Of a stretch of DNA of 64,000 nt, positions 62,301 through 64,000 are shown in pieces. Where the stretch lies: the NCBI GenBank assembly GCA_949987565.1, contig OX465117.1, forward strand, positions 310,001 to 374,000. Direction: 5' to 3'. The notes under the pieces are model-generated. The model was not told the DNA's origin. It searched no databases and saw only the letters and a program-made list of their open reading frames with translations. Origin of the DNA: Luidia sarsii (Eukaryota; Echinodermata; Asteroidea; Paxillosida; Luidiidae). How positions within the stretch are numbered: position 1 is the first letter of the stretch; the number at the start of each line of letters is the position of its first letter. The position numbers and the translations under genes were made by a program.

Positions 62301-64000
62301 GACGTTACCCCGCGCTGTCTGCTCATCTGAGCTGCTACTGGTATCAGCACTGGTCTAGAGAGAAACTAGTGGACCACGCACTATTCCACTTGAACAGTAA
62401 GTGGATTTATTCCTTTATTTAAGTCTAAAATTAAGTGGGCCTGACGTTTCGATCCTAGCAGGACCTTTCTCAAAGGCAGAGTTCTCTGCCTTTGAGAAAG
62501 GTCCTGCTAGGATCGAAACGTCAGGCCCACTAAATTTTAGATTTACATTTTGGTAATTTTAGTCAGTAAGCAGTTTGCAACATTTTTGTATATCACCTTT
62601 ATTTAAGTGTTACATGGTCTCACTGCAAGCCTTTCACTCAAGTCATGAGCCAGACCAGAGGAGCATCTTCCATGGAAGTATCTTTAAAGCAAAAATCACA
62701 TGTCTTTGAAAAAAGGTCCTGCTAGGATTAAAATATCAGGTCCCAATTTTTCAGCAGATCGTCAAAGTTTGCCTAGTTTGAAAAAAATTAGGAGGGCCTA
62801 ACGTTTCGATCCTAGCTAAGGCAGAGAAAGGTCCTGCTAGGGTCGAAATGTCAGGCCCTCCTTATTTTTGATATTTGCATCTTGGTCATGTTAGTCAGTA
62901 AGCAGTTTGCAACATTGTTGTGTGACACAGGAGAAAGTTTGCGCTAGACAGGGGTCTCACAATGAACTGGAAGTGCCAGAGAGGTTGTACTCAGAATGAA
63001 CATAGAAAATGACCTAGATCACAGTTGCATATTAGTCTAGTTACTTGAATGTGTATTTGTATTCATTCTTCCCTAGATGTGGAGGCCTTAAACCTGATTC
63101 AGAGAGAGAATCTTGCCCATCTATTGGCAACCATGCATCTAGCCATCAGACAGTTGGATGGAGAGGAGAAAGGACCAGGCCAATACAGCCATCTAACCAA
63201 CACTACCTACGAGAAGTTTGTGGAGAGGTACACCACACGATAATCATACCATCAGATCTTATCACAACAATCACCTGAAGAAAGACAAACATGTCACAAA
63301 TATCATACAGACTTTCAATGGTAGTCACCCTATCCATATCTATCAGCTTTTAGATAGCATGTTGTTTGTCAAGGAGATGCAATACAATATTCAAATCCAC
63401 CACAAGACCTCAACCAGCTCTGTGGTCAAATGGTTAAGACGTCTGCACTAGAAAGCAGGTGTTGCAGGTTCGAATCCTGCCCGAGCTGCCTGAAATTTGT
63501 TTATCAGGCATCGGGCAAAGCACTGAGCACTCGGTGTTTATCACGTCAAGCAGGTCATTGATTTATACATAGCAGTTACCATAGTCATAGACATCACCTT
63601 ATTGATGAGTGTGATGCATAATCACCTTATGCATATTAATCACTTAATGTATATTCATCACTTAATGTATATTCATCAATTAATGCTTATTCATCACCCT
63701 ATGCATATTCATCAATTAATGCTTATTCATCACCTAATGCATATTCATCACCCTATGCATATTCATCAATTAATGCTTATTCATCAATTAATGCTTATTC
63801 ATCACCTAATGCATATTCATCACCTTATTGATTTGTGTGATGCATAATCACCTTATGCATATTCATTACCTAATGTATATTCATTACCTAATGCATATTC
63901 ATTACCTAATGCATATTCATCACCTAATGCATATTCAACAGATTCCTGTCCATGTACCATCAGCGTGAGGAGAAGATACAGGAGGAGCATGTGACAGTCA
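16699..64000 (+). CDS. DNHD1: DNHD1-like dynein heavy chain, exons 1-65, 3' end beyond the window
   Basis: Sixty-five exons join without a frame break from ATG 16699 to the window edge, about 3,641 codons. Order: DHC_N1-like tail, linker (DHC_N2), AAA1, AAA2, AAA3, AAA4, start of the stalk. Conventional axonemal chains reach the stalk near residue 3,000-3,200, so this one is long in its N-terminal half. AAA1 is degenerate (GPSWNGRLE for GPxGxGKT; VCFNNL for CFDEF). AAA2 (GPAGCGKS) and AAA3 (GEAGCGKT) are intact. AAA4 is degenerate (GNPGLGDL). Loss of the main motor site and the size favour DNHD1, a divergent family member that has been linked to sperm flagella in mammals; conventional DNAH genes, including DNAH14, are less likely. 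Dynein membership is certain; the DNHD1 assignment is inferred. Exon coordinates are given in the segment entries. Confidence 0.85.
19070..19438. repeat. MITE with GGCCCAATACAACATTGG-type terminal repeats
   Basis: Begins ATACAACATTGGTAAAAGTC and ends CCAATGTTGTATTGGGCCTT. Other copies are at 46232-46580 (almost the same interior), 52783-53125 and, diverged, 55420-55797; a 5' half is at about 42766-42905. Ends lie next to TTTAA/TTAAA. Confidence 0.75.
19686..19905. repeat. Element rich in GAATCGCGATTC palindromes
   Basis: GAATCGCGATTCA occurs twice, with further ATCGC/GCGAT pieces (AACGCGATTATTTGGATCAC, AATAATCGCTTTTATTTGCG). It starts GGGCCGTTTCCACTAAAAAT. It reads as a decayed short DNA transposon in dynein intron 6. 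Confidence 0.55.
21395..21605. repeat. Rearranged foldback copies
   Basis: A subfamily A arm (GTGGGCCTGACGTTTCGATC) at about 21402-21450, then a diverged pair of arms (CAATCCTACCAGAGCC … AAAGGTCCTGCTATGAT) to about 21590. Confidence 0.65.
22825..23185. repeat. Composite repeat in dynein intron 11
   Basis: The left part (GGGATGTAATTTCCAAATTT, CTGGAAATGGCAGG, CACCCCTGCCGTGAATCTCG) matches 31255-31430, 36968-37030 and, inverted, 11610-11770. The right part is an inverted copy of the TAGCTGCCAAC element. Confidence 0.6.
23581..23766. repeat. Nearly complete subfamily A foldback
   Basis: Begins GATATACAAAAATGTTGCAA, GCTTACTGACTAAAATTACC, then AGTGGGCCTGACGTTTCGAT, a short centre (GGCAAGGCAAGCAGGGCC), and the inverted arm to TTAAAATTTCCATTTTTGTT. 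It is in dynein intron 12. Confidence 0.85.
23950..24110 (+). mobile_element. tRNA-derived SINE, family 1
   Basis: A-box-like TGGTCAAGTGGTTAAGACG and a perfect B box GGTTCGAATCC are followed by a tRNA-unrelated tail (CATCAGGCATCGGGCAAAGC, CACTCAGTGTTTATCACGTC). Copies are at 49385-49535 and 63410-63560, and reversed tails at 8996-9050 and 35581-35660. The conserved tail marks it as a SINE, not a functional tRNA gene. Confidence 0.8.
24570..24830 (-). mobile_element. tRNA-derived SINE, family 2, reversed
   Basis: Read on the minus strand: AGCTCAGATGGAAGAGCACT, GTTAATCCAGAGGTCTCAGG, TTCAAGTCCCGGTCCAGTCA, AAGGTTTTCTTTGCC. The plus strand flank has GGGGCGCCAGTCAGAAGCAA. It is the best preserved copy of this family in the window. 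Confidence 0.75.
25126..26236. repeat. 84-bp minisatellite array 1, about 13 copies, dynein intron 14
   Basis: The unit contains GACTAGTCACCCCTCCCAGT, CAGCCTTGGCTGGCAGTC and CACCAATAGGGATGGAGGCT. Most copies are 84 or 85 bp; two lack 3 bp (GGCTGCAATC). The period is a multiple of three, so uninterrupted repetitive ORFs appear. The array begins a few bases after exon 14's donor and ends about 45 bp before exon 15. Confidence 0.95.
26283..33493 (+). CDS. DNHD1: Dynein tail, C-terminal part (exons 15-26)
   Basis: Exons: 26283-26361, 26683-26826, 27503-27685, 28355-28450, 28849-29033, 29476-29620, 30176-30316, 30897-31232, 31546-31695, 32078-32104, 32834-32895, 33274-33493; residues about 877 to 1466. 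It is largely helical. A Ser/Arg-rich disordered insert (ASERSIRSAQSGRASS, about residues 1093-1110) spans exons 19-20. Exon 22 is a long helical stretch with EVSAKQQEMDGQF. Exon 24 is a 27-nt microexon. Sequence conservation with ordinary dyneins is weak here, so assignment rests on frame continuity and position. Confidence 0.75.
26848..27318. repeat. MITE with a foldback element inserted
   Basis: The outer ends are inverted: ACCGTAAATTCACGGGTATG with GATGCGCACCTGTGTACAAT on the left; ATTATACACAGGAATTTACG on the right, plus internal AATGTGCACCCCC. Between them sits a subfamily A arm (AGTGGGCCTGACGTTTCGAT, about 26986-27030) and an AAAGGACAAAGAGTAAAGCT inverted pair at about 27105-27170. Confidence 0.7.
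27739..27916. repeat. TA-flanked MITE (pogo/Tigger-like ends)
   Basis: Ends are TACAGTGGAACATTGCTATA and its approximate inverse TATAGCAACACTCCACTGTA. The interior has repeated TATAACGAAC/TATAACAAAC. Partial copies are at 39715-39760, 45321-45465 and 55830-56000. The superfamily is inferred from the ends. Confidence 0.75.
28514..28815. repeat. Long subfamily B element interior
   Basis: The CCTTTGATCTCCC-rich pyrimidine stretch, CATGTGTGTCAGGGCTTTCC and CCCCTGACTGTCTGTGTATG lead into CTTTGAGAAAGGTCCTGCTA. The same block recurs at 33016-33200 and, reversed, at 50200-50460. Foldbacks of this subfamily therefore sometimes keep a longer centre. Confidence 0.75.
29674..29832. repeat. Subfamily B foldback
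   Basis: AAGTTAGAGGGCCTGACG … CAAGCAGGACC, a centre of a few bases, then AGAAAGGTCCTGCTAGGATG to CCCTCTAACTTTTGAGATTG and the AGTCAGTGAGCAGTTTGCAA flank. It is in dynein intron 20. Confidence 0.85.
30436..30585. repeat. Hairpin formed by two head-to-head SINE family 2 pieces
   Basis: GAAAATGGCAAAGAAAATTT…GACCTCTGGGTTAA faces TTAATCCAGAGGTCTCAGGT…TTCTTTGCCATTTTC. Each arm is about 60 bp. The right arm has a good B box (GGTTCGAATCC). It is in dynein intron 21. Confidence 0.8.
32078..32104 (+). CDS. DNHD1: 27-nt microexon (exon 24) of the dynein gene
   Basis: Nine codons (VMNSFLGGR) lie between a cataG acceptor and a CGG/gtgagg donor. The neighbouring exons end and begin in phase 0, so including or skipping it keeps frame. 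The acceptor has a C-rich tract (gtcccaacccccatag). It is plausible but needs transcript support; skipping is also compatible with the sequence. Confidence 0.5.
33655..34222. repeat. 113-bp tandem array, about 5 copies, dynein intron 26
   Basis: Spacing of the repeated ATG in CTACATGGTGTCACCGCAAA is 113 bp (33703, 33816, 33929, 34042, 34155 approximately). The unit also contains CCACCATGCAAACCTTCAAG and CTTTTCAGAGCCACACTCCT. A single diverged unit occurs at about 42110-42245. The array ends about 65 bp before exon 27. Confidence 0.9.
34286..43761 (+). CDS. DNHD1: Dynein linker region with Ser/Arg inserts (exons 27-40)
   Basis: Exons: 34286-34439, 35010-35173, 35952-36125, 36670-36696, 37907-38116, 38676-38811, 39006-39149, 39865-40019, 40387-40582, 40897-41126, 41938-42052, 42540-42743, 42997-43177, 43653-43761; residues about 1467 to 2199. 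Linker hallmarks are TWLEVQEKWVELEEIF (exons 31-32), ILEKMNTNLE and YLEKRRQRFPRFYFLS (exon 33), and LPKLFENLGRLEY (exon 34). The linker is the mechanical element that swings over the AAA ring. Unusual low-complexity inserts interrupt it. Exon 29 is Ser/Arg-rich with RRAHS and KRASVSS, which fit basophilic kinase sites. Exons 35-36 carry RRVT and an SRAGSRTGSRTHRPS stretch. Exons 37-38 hold a charged coiled segment. These inserts lengthen the linker relative to ordinary dyneins. Confidence 0.8.
34537..34879. repeat. MITE with TAAAGCC…GTCCGCACTGGACTT terminal repeats
   Basis: The left end is TAAAGCCGCGTCCGCACTGG and the right end AGTCCAGTGCGGACACGGCT then TTA, a near-perfect inverted pair of about 23 bp. 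The interior repeats GGGTAAAC/GGTAAGTTTAAC motifs. CCC precedes and follows the element. It lies in dynein intron 27. Confidence 0.8.
35428..35800. repeat. Subfamily A foldback followed by reversed SINE fragments
   Basis: 35428-35575 is a foldback with a near-zero loop (CAGGACCTTTGAGAAAGGTCCTG). 35581-35660 is a reversed SINE family 1 tail (AAGCACTGAGTGCTCAGTGC). 35700-35790 resembles part of SINE family 2 (GCATCCGACTGGTACCCTGC). Confidence 0.7.
36241..36380. repeat. Dispersed repeat shared with 60296-60450
   Basis: GGCACAGAGCAGCGATGGAA, ATGTACAAAGAAGAATGTGG, ACAATATGATAG and TTCTGCACCAAAT occur in the same order at both places, in introns 29 and 60 of the dynein gene. Family unknown. Confidence 0.65.
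36670..36696 (+). CDS. DNHD1: 27-nt microexon (exon 30) of the dynein gene
   Basis: Nine codons (DTEELFEMF) sit between acceptor ctcaaaaag and donor TTT/gtaagt. Flanking exons 29 and 31 are phase 0 at this junction, so the microexon is a frame-neutral cassette. It would insert an acidic, hydrophobic patch directly after the Ser/Arg-rich exon 29. The polypyrimidine tract (tctcttccttctcgctttgttcc, given here only as 36639-36662) is good; the final acceptor is preceded by a run of A. Confidence 0.5.
36697..37906. other. Dynein intron 30, mostly unassigned
   Basis: Contains a fragment of the GGGATGTAA…TTTCCGGAAATGG repeat (about 36968-37030), T- and A-rich runs, CACAAGCACAAGCACACACA, and a CATCGTAA foldback fragment (about 37640-37700) related to 50523-50670. 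No further exon is evident between 36696 and 37907. Confidence 0.5.
39285..39598. repeat. Tandem array of about 38-bp AT-rich units, dynein intron 33
   Basis: About eight copies of GACGTGAAATCAAACATTTA followed by A-rich spacers of variable length. Confidence 0.85.
41150..41885. repeat. Degenerate CCAGTCCAGT/CAAACCAGTGC array, dynein intron 36
   Basis: Short words CCAGTCCAGT, GCAAACCAGT, GACTAGACTAGAATAAACTA recur irregularly, and one longer block (AGTCCAATCCAAGCTAATCT) is duplicated at about 41675 and 41765. Purine/pyrimidine balance is uneven. No coding potential. Confidence 0.8.
42244..42388. repeat. MITE with AAGACTGCGTCTGAAT-type terminal repeats
   Basis: The left end TAAGACTGCGTCTGAATTAA with TTGGCTACGGCTTG and the right end CAAGCCGCAGCCAATACATT with CAGATGCAGCCTTA are inverted, about 35 bp long. 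It is in dynein intron 37. Confidence 0.75.
43300..43560. repeat. Dispersed foldback-related sequence, dynein intron 39
   Basis: Inverted pieces of the ACATGGTGTCACTGCAAACC and GGTTCTTTTCAGAACCACAC family, also seen at 16835-16985, 31430-31530 and 44080-44180 and in the perfect foldback at 1456-1694. GAAACGTCGAGTTCC at about 43506 matches the foldback core. Confidence 0.6.
44377..46772 (+). CDS. DNHD1: Degenerate AAA1 module of the dynein (exons 41-44)
   Basis: Exons: 44377-44520, 45112-45241, 45827-46183, 46668-46772; residues about 2200 to 2444. The fold is recognisable: LLDNTFDYGFEYMG, LTPATERVFLSMAQAV, LYLFNCSRTTDSQMLADIFRGLASTGAWVCF align with the standard AAA1 (…[43 protein letters not shown]). 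The Walker A is GPSWNGRLE, so the Lys and Thr of GKT become Arg and Leu. The Walker B is VCFNNLAHI, so Asp and Glu both become Asn. The sensor-1 block MNPGYAGR is replaced by TLDSAIRL plus an Ala/Ser insert. AAA1 is the main ATPase site in working dyneins; this one should not hydrolyse ATP. Exon 43 is much more GC-rich than its surroundings. Confidence 0.85.
44640..44810. repeat. Small inverted repeat with TTTCATGGAATCCGT ends
   Basis: AAATTTCATGGAATCCGTTA occurs at about 44631 and again at about 44694, and inverted (ACGGATTCCATGAAATTAAA) at about 44790. The right pair encloses a short hairpin in dynein intron 41. Confidence 0.55.
45321..45600. repeat. Truncated pogo-like MITE joined to a foldback half-arm
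   Basis: TACAGTGGAATGTCGCTTTG … CTGCTATAACGAACGACCGC runs to about 45465 and then changes to subfamily B sequence (GAGAAAGGTCCTGCTAGGAT to CAGTCAGCAGTTTGCAACAT). Confidence 0.65.
46232..46580. repeat. MITE of the ATACAACATTG family, dynein intron 43
   Basis: Begins AAAGGCCCTATACAACATTG and ends CTAATGTTGTATTGAGCCTT, followed by TAA. The interior matches 19070-19438 closely (AACATGAGGATTGTATCATG, ATCTGTGGACATCGATGTTT). Confidence 0.75.
47216..47411. repeat. (GATT)n microsatellite ending at the exon 45 acceptor
   Basis: About 190 bp of GATT units with occasional GACT, GATCGGTT and GAATTGTT variants. It ends in TGATTTTGCAG, the acceptor of exon 45. Confidence 0.95.
47416..48892 (+). CDS. DNHD1: AAA1-AAA2 connecting segment (exons 45-48)
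   Basis: Exons: 47416-47538, 47876-47938, 48133-48324, 48681-48892; residues about 2445 to 2641. The segment YEMEAVVTALRNNFMPRLHGSDADMFVSIVQDVFP matches the conserved dynein block before AAA2 (…ALRDMNLPKF…D..LF..I..DLFP). Low-complexity, acidic and Ser/Pro-rich insertions (exons 46 and 48) enlarge it. Exon 45 starts seven bases after the end of a GATT microsatellite. Confidence 0.75.
47545..47620. repeat. Inverted single fragment of the 84-bp minisatellite unit
   Basis: AAGGCATAAGCCTCCATCCC and TGCCAGTTAAGGCTGACAAA are the reverse complement of the array unit, diverged. A shorter inverted piece (TGACTAGTCTGAAGCAAGGC) is at about 39782-39801. Confidence 0.75.
47675..47826. repeat. Subfamily A foldback
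   Basis: AGTGGGCCTGACGTTTCGAT, centre GGCAGAGAAAGGTCCC, shortened inverse arm, and the full right end TTTTGGTAATTTTAGTCAGT … AACATTTTTGTATATCACC. It lies about 50 bp upstream of exon 46. Confidence 0.8.
48341..48550. repeat. Tandem array of about 57-bp units, dynein intron 47
   Basis: Four copies of ATGATGACAATGACAAAAAG, GTGTGAATAATGACAATAAT, with nested GACAAT sub-repeats. False ORFs appear on the minus strand (HCHHCYYCHYS-type). Confidence 0.9.
49385..49535 (+). mobile_element. tRNA-derived SINE, family 1, 5'-truncated
   Basis: The B box GGTTCGAATCC and the tail CATCAGGCATCGGGCAAAGC, TTCAGTGTTTATCACGTTGA are intact; the A box is lost. A poly(A)-like run follows at about 49528. Confidence 0.75.
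49707..53544 (+). CDS. DNHD1: AAA2 module of the dynein, intact P-loop (exons 49-52)
   Basis: Exons: 49707-49864, 50744-50969, 52377-52697, 53374-53544; residues about 2642 to 2933. Walker A GPAGCGKS is at about 2646-2653. The Walker B region LHLDGGIDPAQMEIF corresponds to LDGDIDPxWIE; its second acidic residue is Gly. LVLANNERIHIP and ESIADLNPAVLSQAGLLSI align with the conserved LTLASNERIPL and LRxATPATVSRAGILYI of AAA2. AAA2 usually binds nucleotide for structural reasons. An 84-bp minisatellite of about 16 copies fills the intron between exons 50 and 51. Confidence 0.85.
50080..50460. repeat. Foldback copies with extended centre, dynein intron 49
   Basis: A right half-arm (50080-50125) is followed by TTGCAAACTGCTCACTGACT, GTTAGAGGGCCTGACGTTTA and the purine-rich interior GGGGAGATCAAAGGGAAAAC (reverse of 28550-28740). 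Confidence 0.7.
50523..50672. repeat. MITE built from CATCGTAA palindromes
   Basis: GTTTCACCAAACTCATCGTA at the left faces TTCATCGTAAGGCTTTGTGA at the right. An internal hairpin, ACAACTTACGATGG/CCATCGTAAGTTGTGT, is perfect. It ends about 70 bp before exon 50. Confidence 0.75.
50985..52336. repeat. 84-bp minisatellite array 2, about 16 copies, dynein intron 50
   Basis: Same unit as the array in intron 14. GACTAGT words fall at 84-bp spacing from 51358 to 52282. Six successive copies (about 51694-52030) share the variant GACTAGTAACCCC, a sign of recent local duplication. The array starts about 16 bp after exon 50 and ends about 40 bp before exon 51. Confidence 0.95.
52783..53125. repeat. MITE of the ATACAACATTG family, dynein intron 51
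   Basis: Begins TTAAAGGCCCAATACAACAT and ends ACCAATGTTGTATAAGGCCT then TTAAA. TTAA at each edge would fit a piggyBac-type target site, which is inference. Confidence 0.75.
53968..54132. repeat. Nearly complete subfamily B foldback
   Basis: ACAAAAACTGTTGCAAACTG, CTCACTGACTAAAATGACCT, GTTAGAGGGCCTGACGTTTC, centre CTCAAAGGCAAAGAG, inverted arm to GGCCCTTTAACTTAAGAGAT. Intron 52. Confidence 0.85.
54317..59597 (+). CDS. DNHD1: AAA3 module of the dynein, complete Walker A and B (exons 53-59)
   Basis: Exons: 54317-54445, 55143-55303, 56036-56162, 57122-57330, 57833-57923, 58802-58965, 59426-59597; residues about 2934 to 3284. Exon 53 (VFDFFVDGETQEFVHWSE) matches the conserved lead-in VYDYFVD…FVPW. 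Walker A GEAGCGKT is at about 2996-3003. Walker B is CHVDDLN, the usual AAA3 form VDDLNMP, followed by DEYNRQSACEMVRQHLDSGGIYE. The RYVFTLRDMRKIFRN-type motif (YVFTLRDMRKIF, exon 58) is also present. This is the only module among AAA1-AAA4 with both Walker motifs well preserved, so any nucleotide-driven change probably depends on it. Confidence 0.85.
54546..54706. repeat. Subfamily A/B hybrid foldback
   Basis: The left arm is subfamily A (AATTTAGTGGGCCTGACG). The right arm ends in CAGGCCCTCTAAATTTTGAC, the subfamily B junction. This could be recombination between the two types. Intron 53. Confidence 0.75.
55420..56000. repeat. Two decayed MITEs, dynein intron 54
   Basis: 55420-55797 is a diverged ATACAACATTG-type element (TACACAACATTGGTAAGATC … CCACCAATGTGTTATCCCTT). 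55830-56000 is a pogo-like copy (ATATAACAAACATTCGGCTA … TTATAGCGACGTCCACTGTT). Confidence 0.6.
56595..57062. repeat. Tandem array of about 31-bp T-rich units, dynein intron 55
   Basis: About a dozen copies of TTTTTGTTTAGATTTTTGCT, CTGAATTTCAGC with higher-order duplication of a roughly 115-bp block (56643-56757 and 56762-56880). It lies about 60 bp upstream of exon 56, which encodes part of AAA3. Many CAG trinucleotides resemble weak splice acceptors. Confidence 0.9.
58045..58175 (+). mobile_element. Possible LINE ORF2 relic
   Basis: One frame reads RTERYQNSSFPAYDLAIFKR and then NVNSYITP, which resembles the RT..RY.NSFFP … C-terminal segment of LINE proteins with the centre deleted. Weak. 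Confidence 0.35.
59700..59960 (+). mobile_element. tRNA-derived SINE, family 2, with inverted flank
   Basis: TAAGGGCTGTATAGCTCAGA, ATCCAGCGGTCTCGGGTTCT and CTGGTCCAGTCAAAGTTTTC form the tRNA-like part; AAACTGACTGGGAACTTTTG upstream is the inverse element end. Intron 59. Confidence 0.7.
60002..62396 (+). CDS. DNHD1: AAA4 module of the dynein, Walker A lost (exons 60-63)
   Basis: Exons: 60002-60247, 60691-60933, 61235-61440, 62230-62396; residues about 3285 to 3571. Exon 61 reads LVAEGNPGLGDLFARLAAHLCGFNVFEV where ordinary dyneins have [27 protein letters not shown], so the P-loop has lost its basic and hydroxyl residues although the surrounding helix is kept. Exon 62 keeps LLLLTDEEL in the Walker B position and a LINSIRTE-like helix (VINSIRTEV). 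Exon 63 (FRVIVVSSSSGTSFQDRCRRYP) matches HIVLCMSPVGDTFRNRCRMFP. The module should be structurally present but not bind ATP in the normal way. Confidence 0.85.
61688..61880. repeat. Subfamily A foldback with duplicated right arm
   Basis: After the left arm, GAGAAAGGTCCTGCTAGGAT occurs twice in succession (about 61803 and 61831) before CCCACTAAATTTTATAA. Intron 62. Confidence 0.8.
61905..62168. repeat. Clustered subfamily B foldback copies
   Basis: A half-arm at about 61910-61965, then an inverted pair 61990-62115 with CCTTTTGCCTTGCC centre and the right end TTAGTCAGTGAGCAGTTTGC. Confidence 0.75.
62424..62598. repeat. Subfamily A foldback, intron 63
   Basis: AAGTGGGCCTGACGTTTCGA … AAAGGCAGAG/CTCTGCCTTT centre … CCCACTAAATTTTAGATTTA, TTTGGTAATTTTAGTCAGTA, ending GTATATCACC. 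The arms are almost identical. Confidence 0.85.
62700..62920. repeat. Decayed foldback copies, intron 63
   Basis: A half-arm at about 62713-62745, then AGGAGGGCCTAACGTTTCGA … CTAGGGTCGAAATGTCAGGC (about 62788-62870) with TTAGTCAGTAAGCAGTTTGC on the right. The BC-type junction CCTCCTTATTTTTGAT differs from both main subfamilies and matches 61960. Confidence 0.65.
63077..64000 (+). CDS. DNHD1: Start of the dynein stalk (exons 64-65, cut by window end)
   Basis: Exons 63077-63227 and 63942-64000 (truncated). The protein LATMHLAIRQLDGEE…TNTTYEKFVERFLSMYHQREEKI corresponds to the dynein block VHxSVxxxSxxFxxxxxRxxYVTPTSYLELIxxFxxLLxxKR that enters the stalk coiled coil. The YVTPTSYLE consensus is weakly kept (HLTNTTYEKF). 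The rest of the stalk, microtubule-binding domain, AAA5, AAA6 and C-terminus lie downstream. Confidence 0.75.
63410..63560 (+). mobile_element. tRNA-derived SINE, family 1, complete
   Basis: CAGCTCTGTGGTCAAATGGT, TAAGACGTCTGCACTAGAAA, B box GGTTCGAATCC, then CATCAGGCATCGGGCAAAGC and CACTCGGTGTTTATCACGTC. Intron 64. Confidence 0.8.
63602..63941. repeat. 18-bp tandem array running into the exon 65 acceptor
   Basis: Units such as GCATATTCATCACCTAAT and TTATTCATCAATTAATGC repeat about 18 times. The last unit is mutated to GCATATTCAACAG, whose AG is the acceptor used to continue the dynein frame. Confidence 0.9.

Noticed and set aside
63602..63847. His/Met/Ile repeat ORF
   Set aside because: Translation of the 18-bp tandem array.
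16699..64000. Conventional axonemal dynein (DNAH) assignment
   Set aside because: AAA1 lacks Walker A Lys/Thr, Walker B Asp/Glu and NPGYAGR; conventional chains conserve these almost without exception.

Overview
This is animal nuclear DNA. Genes are split into many short exons with GT-AG introns of about 100 bp to 2 kb, and the introns are filled with interspersed repeats. The repeat content (long foldback elements, tRNA-derived SINEs, many short MITEs, minisatellites) and the orthologues present suggest a marine invertebrate deuterostome. A sea-urchin-like echinoderm is my best guess, and that is inference only. I see no prokaryotic, viral or CRISPR features.

Three protein-coding genes can be assembled by following reading frame through splice sites. 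(1) 160-5276, minus strand: a complete three-exon BSX-like homeobox gene, 273 codons. (2) 8030-14732, minus strand: most of a PROSER3-like gene in eight frame-consistent exons; its first coding exon is unresolved. (3) 16699-64000, plus strand: the first 65 exons (about 3,640 codons) of a giant dynein heavy chain, from the start codon to the beginning of the microtubule-binding stalk, where the window ends. Its AAA1 module has lost both Walker A and Walker B residues and AAA4 has lost its Walker A, while AAA2 and AAA3 keep intact P-loops. That pattern and the length point to DNHD1 (dynein heavy chain domain-containing protein 1) rather than a conventional axonemal dynein.

Genes 2 and 3 are head to head. 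The roughly 1.1-2 kb between them carries YY1-type, octamer and forkhead motifs, so a shared bidirectional promoter is likely. Nothing suggests that the BSX-like gene is functionally linked to the other two.

The rest is repeats. The dominant family is a foldback element with arms of about 100 bp and the core GACGTTTCGATCCTAGCAGG, in two subfamilies, found across all three genes. Two minisatellites about 25 kb apart, in introns 14 and 50 of the dynein gene, share one 84-bp unit; because 84 is a multiple of three they create long false ORFs. Other arrays (113 bp, 18 bp, GATT, about 31 bp) sit close to dynein exons and in two cases contribute to the splice acceptor. Most ATG-initiated ORFs in the window are exon fragments read into introns, repeat translations or antisense shadows.
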